Source of the DNA: Bacteroidota bacterium
GTDB lineage: Bacteria; Bacteroidota; Bacteroidia; Chitinophagales; Chitinophagaceae
Assembly (NCBI GenBank): GCA_005789565.1
Contig: SXXL01000021.1
Span: forward strand, 1-34,817
DNA length: 34,817 nt
Direction of reading: 5' to 3'
In this document: positions 15,954 to 26,116 of the stretch, in pieces
Layout: every line of letters starts with the position of its first letter
Position numbering within the stretch: position 1 is the stretch's first letter
The notes under the pieces: model-generated
Databases searched by the model: none
What the model was told of the DNA's origin: nothing
What the model saw: only the letters and a program-made list of their open reading frames with translations
Position numbers and translations under genes: made by a program

Positions 15954-16736
15954 TTATTTCAATTCGATCTGGAGTCCGTCGTAACCCAAGCAAATACCGT
16001 CCGGCAGCTCCGATTCGACATCGACGTGGCGGCCCAATTGATGGGAAATGTGCGTGCAATAGACTTGCGGGATCTCGAGTGAACGGGCCAACGCCACCGC
16101 TTCTGAGAGGGTGAAATGAGAAAGATGTTTTTCCTTCCGAAGGGCATTGAGCACCAGTACCCGACTACCGCGTATCTTATCCAACTCACTTTCCTCAATG
16201 AAGTTTGCGTCGGTGATGTAGGTGAAATCACCGAAACGAAATCCCAGCACGGGCATCCGCAGGTGCATCACCCGAATGGGCAGGACCGGAATATCGCCCA
16301 CAAGAAAGGGTTCTTCCTCGATGGAAAACAGATCGATGCTGGGGGTGCCCGGGTATTTGGTATCGGAGAAGGCGTAATAGAAATCGCGGCGGATCGCTTC
16401 CTCCGTGCGCGGATCGGCATAAACGGCCATCGGCCGATGCTGAAAATGATTGTAGGCTCGCACATCATCCAGACCGGCGATATGGTCTTTGTGCGCATGG
16501 GTCAGTAAAATGGCGTCCAGTGATGGAACGGGTGTACGCAGCATTTGCATTCGAAAATCCGGTCCCGCATCCACGACCAAAGACGTTTGTGCCGATCGTA
16601 CCCAGATGCTGGCGCGAAGCCGGTTGTCGCGTGGATCTGCAGAGGTGCAGACGGCGCAGGAACATCCGATCATCGGTACGCCGCTGCTGGTACCGGTACC
16701 CAGAAAGGTTATGGAAAGAGATGGTGCAAACGACAT
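15954..16736 (-). CDS. MBL-fold metallohydrolase, PhnP-like
   Basis: A 260-residue metallo-beta-lactamase-fold hydrolase. It has the [15 protein letters not shown]-terminus and the CxCxxC cluster (Cys25, Cys27, Cys30) that forms the structural zinc site in PhnP-type enzymes, then the catalytic metal motif HAHKDH (80-85), VVDAGPDFR (about 54-62), an [12 protein letters not shown] metal-bridging aspartate (about 173) and a late THISHQLG histidine pair (about 234-241). PhnP cleaves cyclic phosphodiesters in phosphonate use, but no phn genes are present, and Bacteroidetes carry this form as a lone gene, so the substrate is open. It is 4 bases downstream of the 92-aa gene and cotranscribed with it. 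Confidence 0.88.
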   Translation of the reverse strand: MSFAPSLSITFLGTGTSSGVPMIGCSCAVCTSADPRDNRLRASIWVRSAQTSLVVDAGPDFRMQMLRTPVPSLDAILLTHAHKDHIAGLDDVRAYNHFQHRPMAVYADPRTEEAIRRDFYYAFSDTKYPGTPSIDLFSIEEEPFLVGDIPVLPIRVMHLRMPVLGFRFGDFTYITDANFIEESELDKIRGSRVLVLNALRKEKHLSHFTLSEAVALARSLEIPQVYCTHISHQLGRHVDVESELPDGICLGYDGLQIELK

Positions 16737-16740
16737 GCGG

Positions 16741-17019
16741 TCAGTCGGCCGGGTTGGGTGCAGCTTGGCTGCGGGCCTCTTCGTACAATTTACGAAGGTC
16801 TTCCGGCAAATGTGACGGTTCGATCGCCAGTTGAGGGATCAATTCCAACAGGGTGTTGATGCGCCCTTCGATTTGAAGGAATTTATTGAGCACGATCACT
16901 TTCTTGGACTCCAGGATGCAATAACCACTTTGAAAATTGCCGCGCTCGTAGCGTAAAATATAACCGGCTTGCTCGGGAATGGACTGTAATTTGTCGAGGG
17001 TGGTCTGTGTGTACTTCAT
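16741..17019 (-). CDS. Small protein of unknown function, upstream partner of the MBL hydrolase
   Basis: A 92-residue cytosolic protein with no signal peptide or membrane segment. I chose the ATG at 17019 (MKYTQTTLDKLQ) over the longer frame opening at 17082, because the longer form would overlap the promoter-like box and the end of porX. The sequence has a beta-rich centre (GYILRYERGNFQSGYCILESKKVIVLNKF, about residues 20-48) followed by helical segments (INTLLELIPQ, EDLRKLYEEARSQ). I do not recognise a named family. The 4-base gap to the hydrolase gene and the shared strand say the two act in one operon, perhaps in one process. Confidence 0.75.
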   Translation of the reverse strand: MKYTQTTLDKLQSIPEQAGYILRYERGNFQSGYCILESKKVIVLNKFLQIEGRINTLLELIPQLAIEPSHLPEDLRKLYEEARSQAAPNPAD

Positions 17020-17033
17020 ATATATTGGAAGTG

Positions 17034-17041
17034 CTAAGGTA
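17034..17041 (-). promoter_or_regulatory. Possible -7 box for the 92-aa/MBL operon (TACCTTAG)
   Basis: One mismatch from TAnnTTTG, 14 bases before the ATG at 17019 and inside the gap after porX. Confidence 0.25.
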
Positions 17042-17078
17042 ATGAATGGGGGACGCCGAACCAATCCGGTTTTCCACA

Positions 17079-18638
17079 TCAATCGCGGCTCTCGAGCACC
17101 ACGAAGGGAACGATCATCTCCTCCAAACTGACGCCGCCGTGCTGAAACGTGTTTCGGTAATACTGAGCGAAATGGTTGTAATTATTCGGATAGCAGAGAT
17201 AGCGATCTTCCCGGGCAAAAATATACGAGGAGTTGATCGAGGGCACGGGCAATCCGGCCTGCCGGGGATCCCGAAAATCGAGCACATCTTTCGCTTCGTA
17301 TTGCAGGTTTCGTCCGTGTTTGTAGCGGATGTTGGTGCTGGTCTGTCGATCCCCCAATACCTTACAAGCCGTTTTGACGCGAATGCTTCCATGGTCGGTG
17401 GCCAGCACGATGCGGATCTTTTTATCGGCGAGCCGCTTCAAGGCCTGATGCAAGGGCGAATGCTCAAACCAGGAAGCTGTGATGCTGCGGTAACTGATCT
17501 CATCGCCGGCCAACTCCTTCAGCACTTCCATTTCGGTGCGGGCGTGGCTGAGCATGTCCACAAAATTGTAGACGATCACGTTGAGGTCGTTATCGAGCAG
17601 GTTGTGCATTTGGTTGATCAGTTCCAACCCGGCCTGGTTGTTCACCACTTTGGTGTAGGAAAGCTTGACCGACCCTTTGCCCAATCGCTTCAATTGATCA
17701 CGCAGGTACAGTTCCTCCTCGAGATTTTTTCCGCCTTCGTCCTCGTCGTTTTTCCAGGTCTGTGGGTATTGGGTGGCCAGGTCGATCGGACGCAGTCCGG
17801 AAAAGATCGCGTTGCGGGCATATTGGGTGGCGGTGGGAAGGATCGAGTAAAAACTATCCTCCGTCACCACCCGAAAACTTTCGGCGAGGATGGGCTGAAT
17901 CGCCCGCCATTGATCGAAGCGTAGGTTATCGATCAGTACGAAAAACAAGGGGCGATCGGCTTCCAGTTGGGGCAGGACTTTCCGCTTGACGAGCTGGTGG
18001 CTCAGAATAGGACCGTCACCCTCCGGCGCTGTCATCCACGCCGCATAGGATCGACGGATAAACTTGAAAAATTCTGTATTCGCCTCTTGCTTTTGGTTTT
18101 GCAAAACTTCCTGCATCTCCGGACTGTCGGATTTTTGCATTTCCAATTCCCAATAAACCAGTTTTCGATAGATGTCCATCCATTCCTGGTGATCGGGATC
18201 GCTGTTGAGCGCCGTAAAGAGATGGCGGAATTGCTGTTGATAGGCCGAGGTGGTTTTTTCCGCCACCAAGCGCTTGTTGTCAATGATCTTTTTCAAGCTG
18301 AGCAGTACTTGGTTCGGGTTGACCGGCTTGATGAGATAATCGGCGATCTGAGAGCCGATGGCATCGTCCATCAGGTTCTCCGTTTCGTTCTTGGTGATCA
18401 GCACCACGGGCAGTCCGGGGTCGTATTCCTTGATCTTGGCCAGCGTTTCCAGTCCGCTGATCCCCGGCATGCTCTCATCCATCAACACCACATCTACCGG
18501 CTGAGTACGGATGTGGTCGATCGCATCGAATCCGTTGGAGAAGGCTTTGACGGAATAGCCCTTTCCCTCTAAAAAGAGGATCTGCGAGTGCAAGCTCTCC
18601 ATTTCATCATCGACCCAGATCAAGTTGGCAATGGCCAT
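17079..18638 (-). CDS. porX: PorX-type response regulator with PglZ domain (T9SS regulator)
   Basis: A 519-residue protein with the PorX architecture: a CheY-like receiver (about 1-120), a helical linker (about 125-215) and a PglZ/alkaline-phosphatase-like domain (about 225-519). In the receiver, Asp10/Asp11, the phosphoacceptor Asp54 (VLMDESMPG), Thr82 and Lys104 are in place. In the PglZ domain the metal and nucleophile positions look intact: Asp237 (LIDNLRFDQW), Thr271 (LPTATQYARN), Asp361 and His365 (FVDMLSH), Asp415-His416 (ATDHGS) and His500. PorX, with the PorY kinase, controls T9SS gene expression; its PglZ domain has been reported to hydrolyse oligonucleotides. Two T9SS cargo genes in this window fit that role. 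No PorY is present. It is divergent from the HD hydrolase, with promoter boxes in a shared inverted repeat. Confidence 0.92.
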   Translation of the reverse strand: MAIANLIWVDDEMESLHSQILFLEGKGYSVKAFSNGFDAIDHIRTQPVDVVLMDESMPGISGLETLAKIKEYDPGLPVVLITKNETENLMDDAIGSQIADYLIKPVNPNQVLLSLKKIIDNKRLVAEKTTSAYQQQFRHLFTALNSDPDHQEWMDIYRKLVYWELEMQKSDSPEMQEVLQNQKQEANTEFFKFIRRSYAAWMTAPEGDGPILSHQLVKRKVLPQLEADRPLFFVLIDNLRFDQWRAIQPILAESFRVVTEDSFYSILPTATQYARNAIFSGLRPIDLATQYPQTWKNDEDEGGKNLEEELYLRDQLKRLGKGSVKLSYTKVVNNQAGLELINQMHNLLDNDLNVIVYNFVDMLSHARTEMEVLKELAGDEISYRSITASWFEHSPLHQALKRLADKKIRIVLATDHGSIRVKTACKVLGDRQTSTNIRYKHGRNLQYEAKDVLDFRDPRQAGLPVPSINSSYIFAREDRYLCYPNNYNHFAQYYRNTFQHGGVSLEEMIVPFVVLESRD

Positions 18639-18661
18639 TCGGTGTAGATTGGTAATGGTTT

Positions 18662-18669
18662 CAAATCTA
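18662..18669 (-). promoter_or_regulatory. Candidate -7 box for porX (TAGATTTG)
   Basis: Exact TAnnTTTG on the minus strand, 23 bases before the porX ATG. It is the left arm of the inverted repeat shared with the HD-hydrolase box. No clear -33 TTG is visible. Confidence 0.5.
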
Positions 18670-18691
18670 CCGATTTTCCAGTGGCAGCCCG

Positions 18692-18699
18692 TAGATTTG
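18692..18699 (+). promoter_or_regulatory. Candidate -7 box for the HD hydrolase (TAGATTTG)
   Basis: Exact TAnnTTTG, 38 bases before the ATG at 18738. Its surroundings CGTAGATTTGC are identical over 11 bases to the gyrB box at 22538-22548. Confidence 0.5.
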
Positions 18700-18737
18700 C
18701 AGTTGCCTTCATTCCTTCATTTAACCATTTTTTCACG

Positions 18738-19955
18738 ATGTCGCCGGTTCGCAAAATCATCAACGATCCCGTGTACGGGTTCATCACCATCGATGACCCG
18801 CTGATCTGGCGCATCGTCTGCCACCCCTATTACCAGCGCTTGCGGCATATCCATCAGATGGCCTTTGCCCACCTGGTCTATCCCGGAGCCGTGCATACCC
18901 GGTTGCATCACAGCCTGGGTGCCTATCACTTGATGACCGAAGCCCTCAGCGAGCTGAAACGAAAAGGCGTGGAGATCTCGCCGGCCGAGGAGCAAGGAGC
19001 CCGCATCGCGATCCTCTTGCATGATATTGGTCATGGTCCCTTCTCCCATGCCCTCGAAAATGAATTGATACCGGGGGCTCACCACGAGTCGCTCTCCCTA
19101 CTGATCATGGAGGAGATGAACCGACAATTCGGGGGGGCCTTGCAAACCGCGCTCGATATCTTCACCCACAAACACCCCAAACGATTTCTTCATCAGTTGG
19201 TGTCGGGTCAACTGGATGTGGACCGGATGGATTACCTGAACCGTGATAGTTTTTTTACGGGCGTGTCGGAGGGGGTGATCGGGTATGACCGCATCCTGAA
19301 AATGCTGACGGTGAAAGACGGTGAGTTGATGGTAGAGGAAAAAGCGATCTACAGCATCGAAAAATTCCTTTTGAGTCGTCGGCTCATGTACTGGCAGGTG
19401 TACCTGCACAAGACCGTGGTCAGTGCCGAAATGACCCTGGTACACATCATCCGTCGGGCCAAGGAGTTGATCCGTTCAGGAGTATTGGTTCCCGCCAGTT
19501 CAACAAACCTGGATCATTTTCTGCAAAGACCCGAGCAGACCTTTGATGCCACCCACGACCTGCCACGCTTCTGTCAACTCGACGATCACGACATCATGAG
19601 TACCGTCAAAAATTGGATGCACCACGGCGATCGGATCTTGTCGGAACTCTGCACACGGCTCATCGAGCGACGCCTGCTGAAGATCCGCTTGCAAGCCGAT
19701 CCGTTCGACCCGTTGATCCTTTCTGAAAAACAACAGCAGGTTTGCCAACACTACGATCTGTCACCGGAATGGGCGCATTACCTGGCCTTCACCGGAGAAG
19801 CCAGCAATACCCTGTACAATCCGGGAGATGAGCGCATTCGCATCCTGTTCAAGGATGGAACGGTGAGAGACATCTCGGAAGTGGACCATGCGCTGATCCA
19901 CCGATCGCTCAGTGGCCGGGTCAAAAAACACTACATTTGTTATCCCGATCTTTAA
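18738..19955 (+). CDS. HD-domain phosphohydrolase (COG1078 / SAMHD1-like)
   Basis: A 405-residue cytosolic protein. The ATG at 18738 ([16 protein letters not shown]) starts the conserved block; the frame opens earlier at a GTG at 18681, but this would swallow the promoter box. HD-site residues are His58 (RLHHSLG), His95-Asp96 ([12 protein letters not shown]) and a late Asp in [11 protein letters not shown] (about 173). The region after it, [16 protein letters not shown], is typical of the COG1078 group related to SAMHD1 dNTP triphosphohydrolases. Members hydrolyse dNTPs or other nucleotides; the true substrate is unknown. Its end carries the lpxD promoter-like box, and lpxD starts 10 bases after its stop. 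Confidence 0.9.
   Translation: MSPVRKIINDPVYGFITIDDPLIWRIVCHPYYQRLRHIHQMAFAHLVYPGAVHTRLHHSLGAYHLMTEALSELKRKGVEISPAEEQGARIAILLHDIGHGPFSHALENELIPGAHHESLSLLIMEEMNRQFGGALQTALDIFTHKHPKRFLHQLVSGQLDVDRMDYLNRDSFFTGVSEGVIGYDRILKMLTVKDGELMVEEKAIYSIEKFLLSRRLMYWQVYLHKTVVSAEMTLVHIIRRAKELIRSGVLVPASSTNLDHFLQRPEQTFDATHDLPRFCQLDDHDIMSTVKNWMHHGDRILSELCTRLIERRLLKIRLQADPFDPLILSEKQQQVCQHYDLSPEWAHYLAFTGEASNTLYNPGDERIRILFKDGTVRDISEVDHALIHRSLSGRVKKHYICYPDL
19932..19939 (+). promoter_or_regulatory. Candidate -7 box for lpxD (TACATTTG)
   Basis: Exact TAnnTTTG located inside the last codons of the HD-hydrolase gene, 26 bases before the lpxD ATG at 19966. Chance occurrence inside coding sequence is possible. Confidence 0.35.
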
Positions 19956-19965
19956 CCTCGCGCCC

Positions 19966-21000
19966 ATGCAATACAAGGCCTCTGCCCTCGCCCAGCTTCT
20001 CGGCGGCCAAGTCGAAGGAGATCCGGAAATCTCAATAGAAGGTTTTGGAAAAATTGAATCAGCCGTAAAAGGCCAACTGAGTTTCTTAGCCAATCCCAAA
20101 TACGAGGAATATCTCTATACCTCGCAGGCCTCGGTCGTGATCGTCAATCAGCAACTGAACCTGCGCAAACCCGTTAAAGCGACCCTGGTTCGCGTACCGG
20201 ATGCCTATGCAGCTTTTGCCAAATTGCTTTCGCTCTATGAGGAGACACAAAAAAAATCCCGACAGGGCATGCAATCCCCGGTCTACCTCGATCCCACGGC
20301 CCAATGCGGAAAGGATGTTTTTATTGGCGCCTTTGCCTACATCGGAGCAAACAGCGCCGTTGGGGACGGATCCGAAATCCATCCGCAGGTGTATATCGGT
20401 GATCGTGTGCGCATCGGAAAACGTTGCGTATTGCACCCGGGCGTCAAAATTTATTCGAACTGCGTATTGGGAGATGAGGTCGTGATCCACGCCGGCACCG
20501 TGATCGGCAGCGACGGTTTTGGATTTGCCCCGAAAAGCGATGGCGAATACTCCAAAGTGCCTCAGCTGGGAAATGTGATCATCGAGGACGGCGTAGAGAT
20601 CGGCGCCAATACCACGATCGACCGTGCCACCATCGGCTCTACCATCATACACCGCGGGGTCAAACTCGACAACCTGATCCAAGTTGCCCACAACGTCGAG
20701 ATCGGCGCCCATACCGTGATCGCCGCACAAACCGGTATCAGTGGCAGTACCCGTATCGGCGAGCAAGTGATGATCGGCGGACAAGCAGGCATTGCCGGAC
20801 ATATCCACCTCGGAAACAAAGTGAAAGTGGGTGCACAAAGTGGTGTTTCCAAAGATGCTCCGGATGGCAAATTGCTCAATGGCACACCGGCCACCGACCA
20901 TGCCAGTTCGTTTCGGCAATTGGCCTTGATCCGCCAACTCCCTGACATGGAAAGGCGTATCCGAATACTGGAACAGTTGTTAGCGGCAAAACCGGAGTGA
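19966..21000 (+). CDS. lpxD: UDP-3-O-(3-hydroxyacyl)glucosamine N-acyltransferase
   Basis: A 344-residue trimeric enzyme adding the second hydroxyacyl chain in lipid A synthesis. The ATG at 19966 begins the uridine-binding N-terminal domain ([28 protein letters not shown]); a longer in-frame reading to 19912 lies within the previous gene. From about residue 105 on, hexapeptide repeats of the left-handed beta-helix are obvious ([37 protein letters not shown]), with the catalytic His242 in [10 protein letters not shown] and the late [11 protein letters not shown] (about 267-277). The C-terminal helix is present. It is followed 42 bases later by lpxC-fabZ, the usual Bacteroidetes order. Confidence 0.96.
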   Translation: MQYKASALAQLLGGQVEGDPEISIEGFGKIESAVKGQLSFLANPKYEEYLYTSQASVVIVNQQLNLRKPVKATLVRVPDAYAAFAKLLSLYEETQKKSRQGMQSPVYLDPTAQCGKDVFIGAFAYIGANSAVGDGSEIHPQVYIGDRVRIGKRCVLHPGVKIYSNCVLGDEVVIHAGTVIGSDGFGFAPKSDGEYSKVPQLGNVIIEDGVEIGANTTIDRATIGSTIIHRGVKLDNLIQVAHNVEIGAHTVIAAQTGISGSTRIGEQVMIGGQAGIAGHIHLGNKVKVGAQSGVSKDAPDGKLLNGTPATDHASSFRQLALIRQLPDMERRIRILEQLLAAKPE

Positions 21001-21015
21001 CCCCGGCCTTTTTGT

Positions 21016-21023
21016 TATCTTTG
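21016..21023 (+). promoter_or_regulatory. Candidate -7 box for lpxC-fabZ (TATCTTTG)
   Basis: Exact TAnnTTTG in the 42-base gap after lpxD, 19 bases before the ATG at 21043. It suggests lpxC-fabZ can be transcribed separately from lpxD. A -33 TTG at normal spacing is not visible. Confidence 0.45.
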
Positions 21024-21042
21024 GCCATCCAAAAATCAACGC

Positions 21043-22452
21043 ATGGCCAGCCGTTTCAATCCCGATAAACAGCATACCCTTCAGCGCGCCGCCTCCATCG
21101 AGGGAACGGGCCTGCATACCGGGATCCTGGCCGAACTCACCCTGCAACCTGCCAACCCGGGATTTGGGCTGCAGTTTCAACGAACCGATCTGGAGGGCCA
21201 GCCGATCATCAAGGCCGATTGCGACCTGGTCACCGATGTGAGTCGGGGTACTACCCTCGAGCTCAACGGAGTCAAGATCAATACCGTCGAACACATATTG
21301 GCCGCGTTGGTGGGGATGGGCATCGACAACTGCCTGTTGCAGATCAATGGTCCCGAAGTGCCCATCATCGATGGCAGCTCCCAACCCTTCATTGAATTGA
21401 TCGAGAAAGCCGGCATCGAAGAACAAGATGCCGCCAAGATCTGGTACAGCATCGACGAGAATATTTATCACTACGACGAGGAAAAACGTGTCGAAATGGT
21501 GGCCATGCCGGCGACCGACTATCAGGTGACCACCCTGATCGATTTCAATTCGCCGGTACTGGGCACTCAGCATGCAGGATTAAAAAATTTACGGGAATTC
21601 AAAAAAGAGATCGCACCCTGTCGAACGTTCTGCTTTTTACATGAGCTGGAAATGCTGCTGGAGAATAATCTGATCAAAGGCGGAGATGTCAGCAACGCCA
21701 TCGTGATCGTTGATAAGCCCGTGGAGAAAGTACAACTGGAACGCCTTAAAAAAGTATTCAACCGCGATCAGATCGAGGTCAAAAGCGAAGGTTATCTCGA
21801 CAACCTGGAGCTGCGTTTTCCCAATGAAGCGGCTCGGCATAAGCTGTTGGATGTCGTCGGCGACCTGGCCCTGATCGGCTACCCCATCAAAGCGCGTATC
21901 ATCGCCAATCGTCCCGGTCACAGCACCAACGTGGCCTTCGCCAAAAAGATCAAACAGTACATCAAGAAGAACAAACATACCCGCGACGTGCCCACCTACG
22001 ATCCCGCTCAACCGCCGGTATTCGACCAGCAATACATCGAAAACAAACTGCCCCACCGCTATCCTTTTGCACTGGTCGACAAGATCATCGAACTCAGCGA
22101 TACGCACATCGTTGGCGTAAAGAACGTCACGTTCAACGAATGGTTTTTTCAAGGACATTTTCCGGGCAACCCCGTGATGCCGGGCGTGCTGCAGATCGAG
22201 GCCCTGGCCCAATGCGGCGGGATCCTGGCCATCAACCTGAGCGGCGAGGGCCAGTACGACACCTATTTCCTGAAGATCGACCAATGCAAATTCAAGCAGA
22301 TGGTCCGACCCGGCGACACCCTGCTGCTCAAAATGGAACTCATCGCCCCGATCCGGCGCGGGATCTGTGAAATGAAAGGCACGGTTTATTGTGGCGGAAA
22401 GGTCTGTGCCGAAGGGATTCTGGTGGCTCAGATCGTGAAAAGGGCTGACTGA
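21043..22452 (+). CDS. lpxC/fabZ: Bifunctional LpxC-FabZ: UDP-3-O-acyl-GlcNAc deacetylase fused to 3-hydroxyacyl-ACP dehydratase
   Basis: A 469-residue natural fusion. Residues about 8-305 are LpxC, the zinc enzyme that commits UDP-diacyl-sugar to lipid A: GTGLHTG (about 21-27), zinc ligands His84 (TVEHILAAL), His266 and Asp270 (RHKLLDVVGDLALIG), and general-acid His293 (RPGHSTN). Residues about 330-469 are FabZ, which dehydrates 3-hydroxyacyl-ACP in fatty-acid synthesis: LPHRYPFALVDKI, GHFPGNPVMPGVLQIEALAQ with catalytic His372 and Glu386. The two enzymes compete for the same hydroxyacyl-ACP pool, so the fusion fixes their ratio. This fusion is known in Bacteroidetes. Both active sites are intact. 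A terminator overlaps the stop codon; lpxA, often next in this phylum, is absent. Confidence 0.97.
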   Translation: MASRFNPDKQHTLQRAASIEGTGLHTGILAELTLQPANPGFGLQFQRTDLEGQPIIKADCDLVTDVSRGTTLELNGVKINTVEHILAALVGMGIDNCLLQINGPEVPIIDGSSQPFIELIEKAGIEEQDAAKIWYSIDENIYHYDEEKRVEMVAMPATDYQVTTLIDFNSPVLGTQHAGLKNLREFKKEIAPCRTFCFLHELEMLLENNLIKGGDVSNAIVIVDKPVEKVQLERLKKVFNRDQIEVKSEGYLDNLELRFPNEAARHKLLDVVGDLALIGYPIKARIIANRPGHSTNVAFAKKIKQYIKKNKHTRDVPTYDPAQPPVFDQQYIENKLPHRYPFALVDKIIELSDTHIVGVKNVTFNEWFFQGHFPGNPVMPGVLQIEALAQCGGILAINLSGEGQYDTYFLKIDQCKFKQMVRPGDTLLLKMELIAPIRRGICEMKGTVYCGGKVCAEGILVAQIVKRAD

Positions 22453-22469
22453 TCGCAGCCCCTTTTTTT
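22442..22469 (+). terminator. Rho-independent terminator after lpxC-fabZ
   Basis: GGGCTG (22442-22447) pairs with CAGCCC (22456-22461) around an 8-base loop holding the TGA stop, followed by C and seven T. It separates lpxC-fabZ from gyrB. Confidence 0.75.
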
Positions 22470-22490
22470 GTCCACACCCCCCTCAAAATT

Positions 22491-22517
22491 GGGTAAAAAT
22501 AGCCCTGTTTTTTACCC
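22491..22517. repeat. 9-bp inverted repeat upstream of gyrB
   Basis: GGGTAAAAA (22491-22499) and TTTTTACCC (22509-22517) are perfect reverse complements with a 9-base loop. The repeat lies between the lpxC-fabZ terminator and the gyrB -7 box, ending 22 bases before the box, so it could be an operator near the -33 region or a second weak terminator. Confidence 0.5.
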
Positions 22518-22539
22518 TCGTTCCACTCCCCCTTTTTCG

Positions 22540-22547
22540 TAGATTTG
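22540..22547 (+). promoter_or_regulatory. Candidate -7 box for gyrB (TAGATTTG)
   Basis: Exact TAnnTTTG, 56 bases before the gyrB ATG, in the 151-base gap after lpxC-fabZ. Confidence 0.5.
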
Positions 22548-22555
22548 CTGATTGA

Positions 22556-24574
<2,019 letters not shown>

Positions 24575-24593
24575 TCGAGCAAACGATATCGGA

Positions 24594-25421
24594 TCAGGGT
24601 TTCCAATTGTATTGAAAGCTGAATTGCGTGAGGCTGCGTAGCAGCGACCATTCGGGACCATACACGGGCCAGCACACGCCGGCACGCAGGTGCACGACTC
24701 GACTCACCTCGATCCCCAACCCAAGAGACGCTCCGCCGTACAGACCGCGAAATTTTGGCACCGAAAACAACCCACGCAACTGGTCGGGTGCGGAATAGCT
24801 GAGGTGTCCGCGTACCATGATCCATCCCCTGCCAAGATTTTTTGGATTCGATCTTTCCCAGGCTCCCGTATGTATCACGCATCCAATCACCGCATAATGA
24901 TTCCACAGATATTGTTGCCGGCCTGCCAGCGGATCATTCAACGCACCTATCCGATAACCACTCAAGACGCGTTCCCCAACCTGAAATACCAAACGAATCG
25001 CCGAATAAGGCCCCCAATGGGAACATAGTTTTTGTCCCTCAAACCCCACATTCATCATCCCGCTCCAGGGCGAATACAATTGCCAGGTGATCGATTCGTT
25101 GGTGCGCGACCCCGCGCCACCTGCCAGAGACGCATTGGAGCCTGGCTGTGCCACGCCGCTGTATACCGAGAAGGGCAATTGCCATTTTCCCGGCTCCCCG
25201 ATCATCAACCGTACCACACGGGCCGAGGCTTGTAATTGTCCGCCCTGCCCCCATTCCATCATACCGGCACTCAACCACTCCGGGGGTTCCGTGATCGATC
25301 GCGGGGAAGTATCACGCCTGGCCCCTGCGGCAACCGGCTTCAGCGACTGTGCCGACAGCAACCCAGGGAAGATCAACATCAGCGCAATCCATCCCGTCAA
25401 CGCTTTTTTCCGACTCCGCAT
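24594..25421 (-). CDS. Exported protein of unknown function, beta-barrel-like (cassette gene 3)
   Basis: A 275-residue protein I do not recognise. Residues 1-25 are a clear signal peptide (RSRKK start, WIALMLIF core, LLSAQ). The mature part has alternating aromatic/small residues and many glycines (WGQGGQLQ, GPYSAIRLVF, GRGWIMVRGHLSYS, LYGGASLGLGIEVSRVVHLRAGV) and ends with a strand rich in aromatics (FSFQYNWKP), like an outer-membrane barrel of the PorP/DUF-type Bacteroidetes families, though I cannot assign one. The start ATG at 25421 lies 25 bases inside the preceding gene, implying translational coupling. It is last in a three-gene unit with the genes at 25397-26116 and 26116-27333 and is convergent with gyrB. 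Confidence 0.75.
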   Translation of the reverse strand: MRSRKKALTGWIALMLIFPGLLSAQSLKPVAAGARRDTSPRSITEPPEWLSAGMMEWGQGGQLQASARVVRLMIGEPGKWQLPFSVYSGVAQPGSNASLAGGAGSRTNESITWQLYSPWSGMMNVGFEGQKLCSHWGPYSAIRLVFQVGERVLSGYRIGALNDPLAGRQQYLWNHYAVIGCVIHTGAWERSNPKNLGRGWIMVRGHLSYSAPDQLRGLFSVPKFRGLYGGASLGLGIEVSRVVHLRAGVCWPVYGPEWSLLRSLTQFSFQYNWKP

Positions 25422-26116
25422 AAAATACCGAATGACCAGTTTCCGTTTCGCATCCTACCGACCGACTCATACACCGGGTCATTGGGTAAAATCTGATAAT
25501 GGACCGTAGAACGATCCCCGAATTCCGCTTGCACAAATGGATGAAGCATCCAATCCGTTTTTGGCCGGCGCCAGATCCGATAGGAAAAACCGGCCTGCAC
25601 CCGCGCAGATGGAATCCCGATCGACTGTCTTCGGATATCTAACCGATACAACACAAAAGGTTGCTGACCGGGTACCGTGCGGGCAGTGGTAGTCGATGAC
25701 ACCTGCACGGCATGAAATGAAAAGACCGGTCCCCCCCGCACCCACCCCTTCCAGTACCTGCTACCCGCAAGCGGCGCCGTGAACGAAAAAAACGGATTGA
25801 CTTGTATCGATTCGATCCGGTAGGTGGGTATCGGCACTTTCAAGGGATAATATGGAACCGCTGCGCTGAGCTCATAGAAAGGAGAGCGGAATTGGATCGC
25901 GGACAGACAACCCCATTCAAACCGGGAACCGGGTGTCCACGGCATTGAAATTCCGAAAGACCATTCCCGATCCGGCGTGGTTAACAGGGACAGCGATCCC
26001 TGTGCGGATCGGATCCGCGGTGCGGAACGAAACGCTCCGCCCGCATACCCATGGACTTGCGCCCACAAGGGATCCGCCCAACACACCAACCATAAAATGC
26101 AGATCATTCGCTTCAT
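25397..26116 (-). CDS. Exported protein of unknown function, beta-barrel-like (cassette gene 2)
   Basis: A 239-residue protein of no recognised family. I chose the ATG at 26116 because it overlaps the preceding stop (TGATG, one shared base) and begins a signal peptide (MKRMICILWLVCWADPLWAQ); the frame extends further upstream but inside the other gene. The mature part is glycine- and aromatic-rich with strand-like repeats (GSLSLLTTPDREWSFGISMPW, FEWGCLSAIQFRSPFYELS, VRGGPVFSFHAVQV, SARVQAGFSYRIW), ending NWSFGILCGVGKKR. An outer-membrane beta-barrel is likely but not proven. Its 3' end overlaps the next gene by 25 bases. Confidence 0.75.
   Translation of the reverse strand: MKRMICILWLVCWADPLWAQVHGYAGGAFRSAPRIRSAQGSLSLLTTPDREWSFGISMPWTPGSRFEWGCLSAIQFRSPFYELSAAVPYYPLKVPIPTYRIESIQVNPFFSFTAPLAGSRYWKGWVRGGPVFSFHAVQVSSTTTARTVPGQQPFVLYRLDIRRQSIGIPSARVQAGFSYRIWRRPKTDWMLHPFVQAEFGDRSTVHYQILPNDPVYESVGRMRNGNWSFGILCGVGKKR

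Larger units (their letters stand above)
18662..18699. repeat. 9-bp inverted repeat spanning the porX / HD-hydrolase divergent promoters
   Basis: CAAATCTAC (18662-18670) and GTAGATTTG (18691-18699) are perfect reverse complements separated by 20 bases. Each arm is a -7 box pointing outward. The arms are spaced so that each promoter's -33 zone falls on the other's -7 box. Confidence 0.7.

Noticed and set aside
17046-17924. 292-codon plus-strand frame opposite porX
   Set aside because: Shadow; the minus-strand porX frame has intact receiver and PglZ residues.
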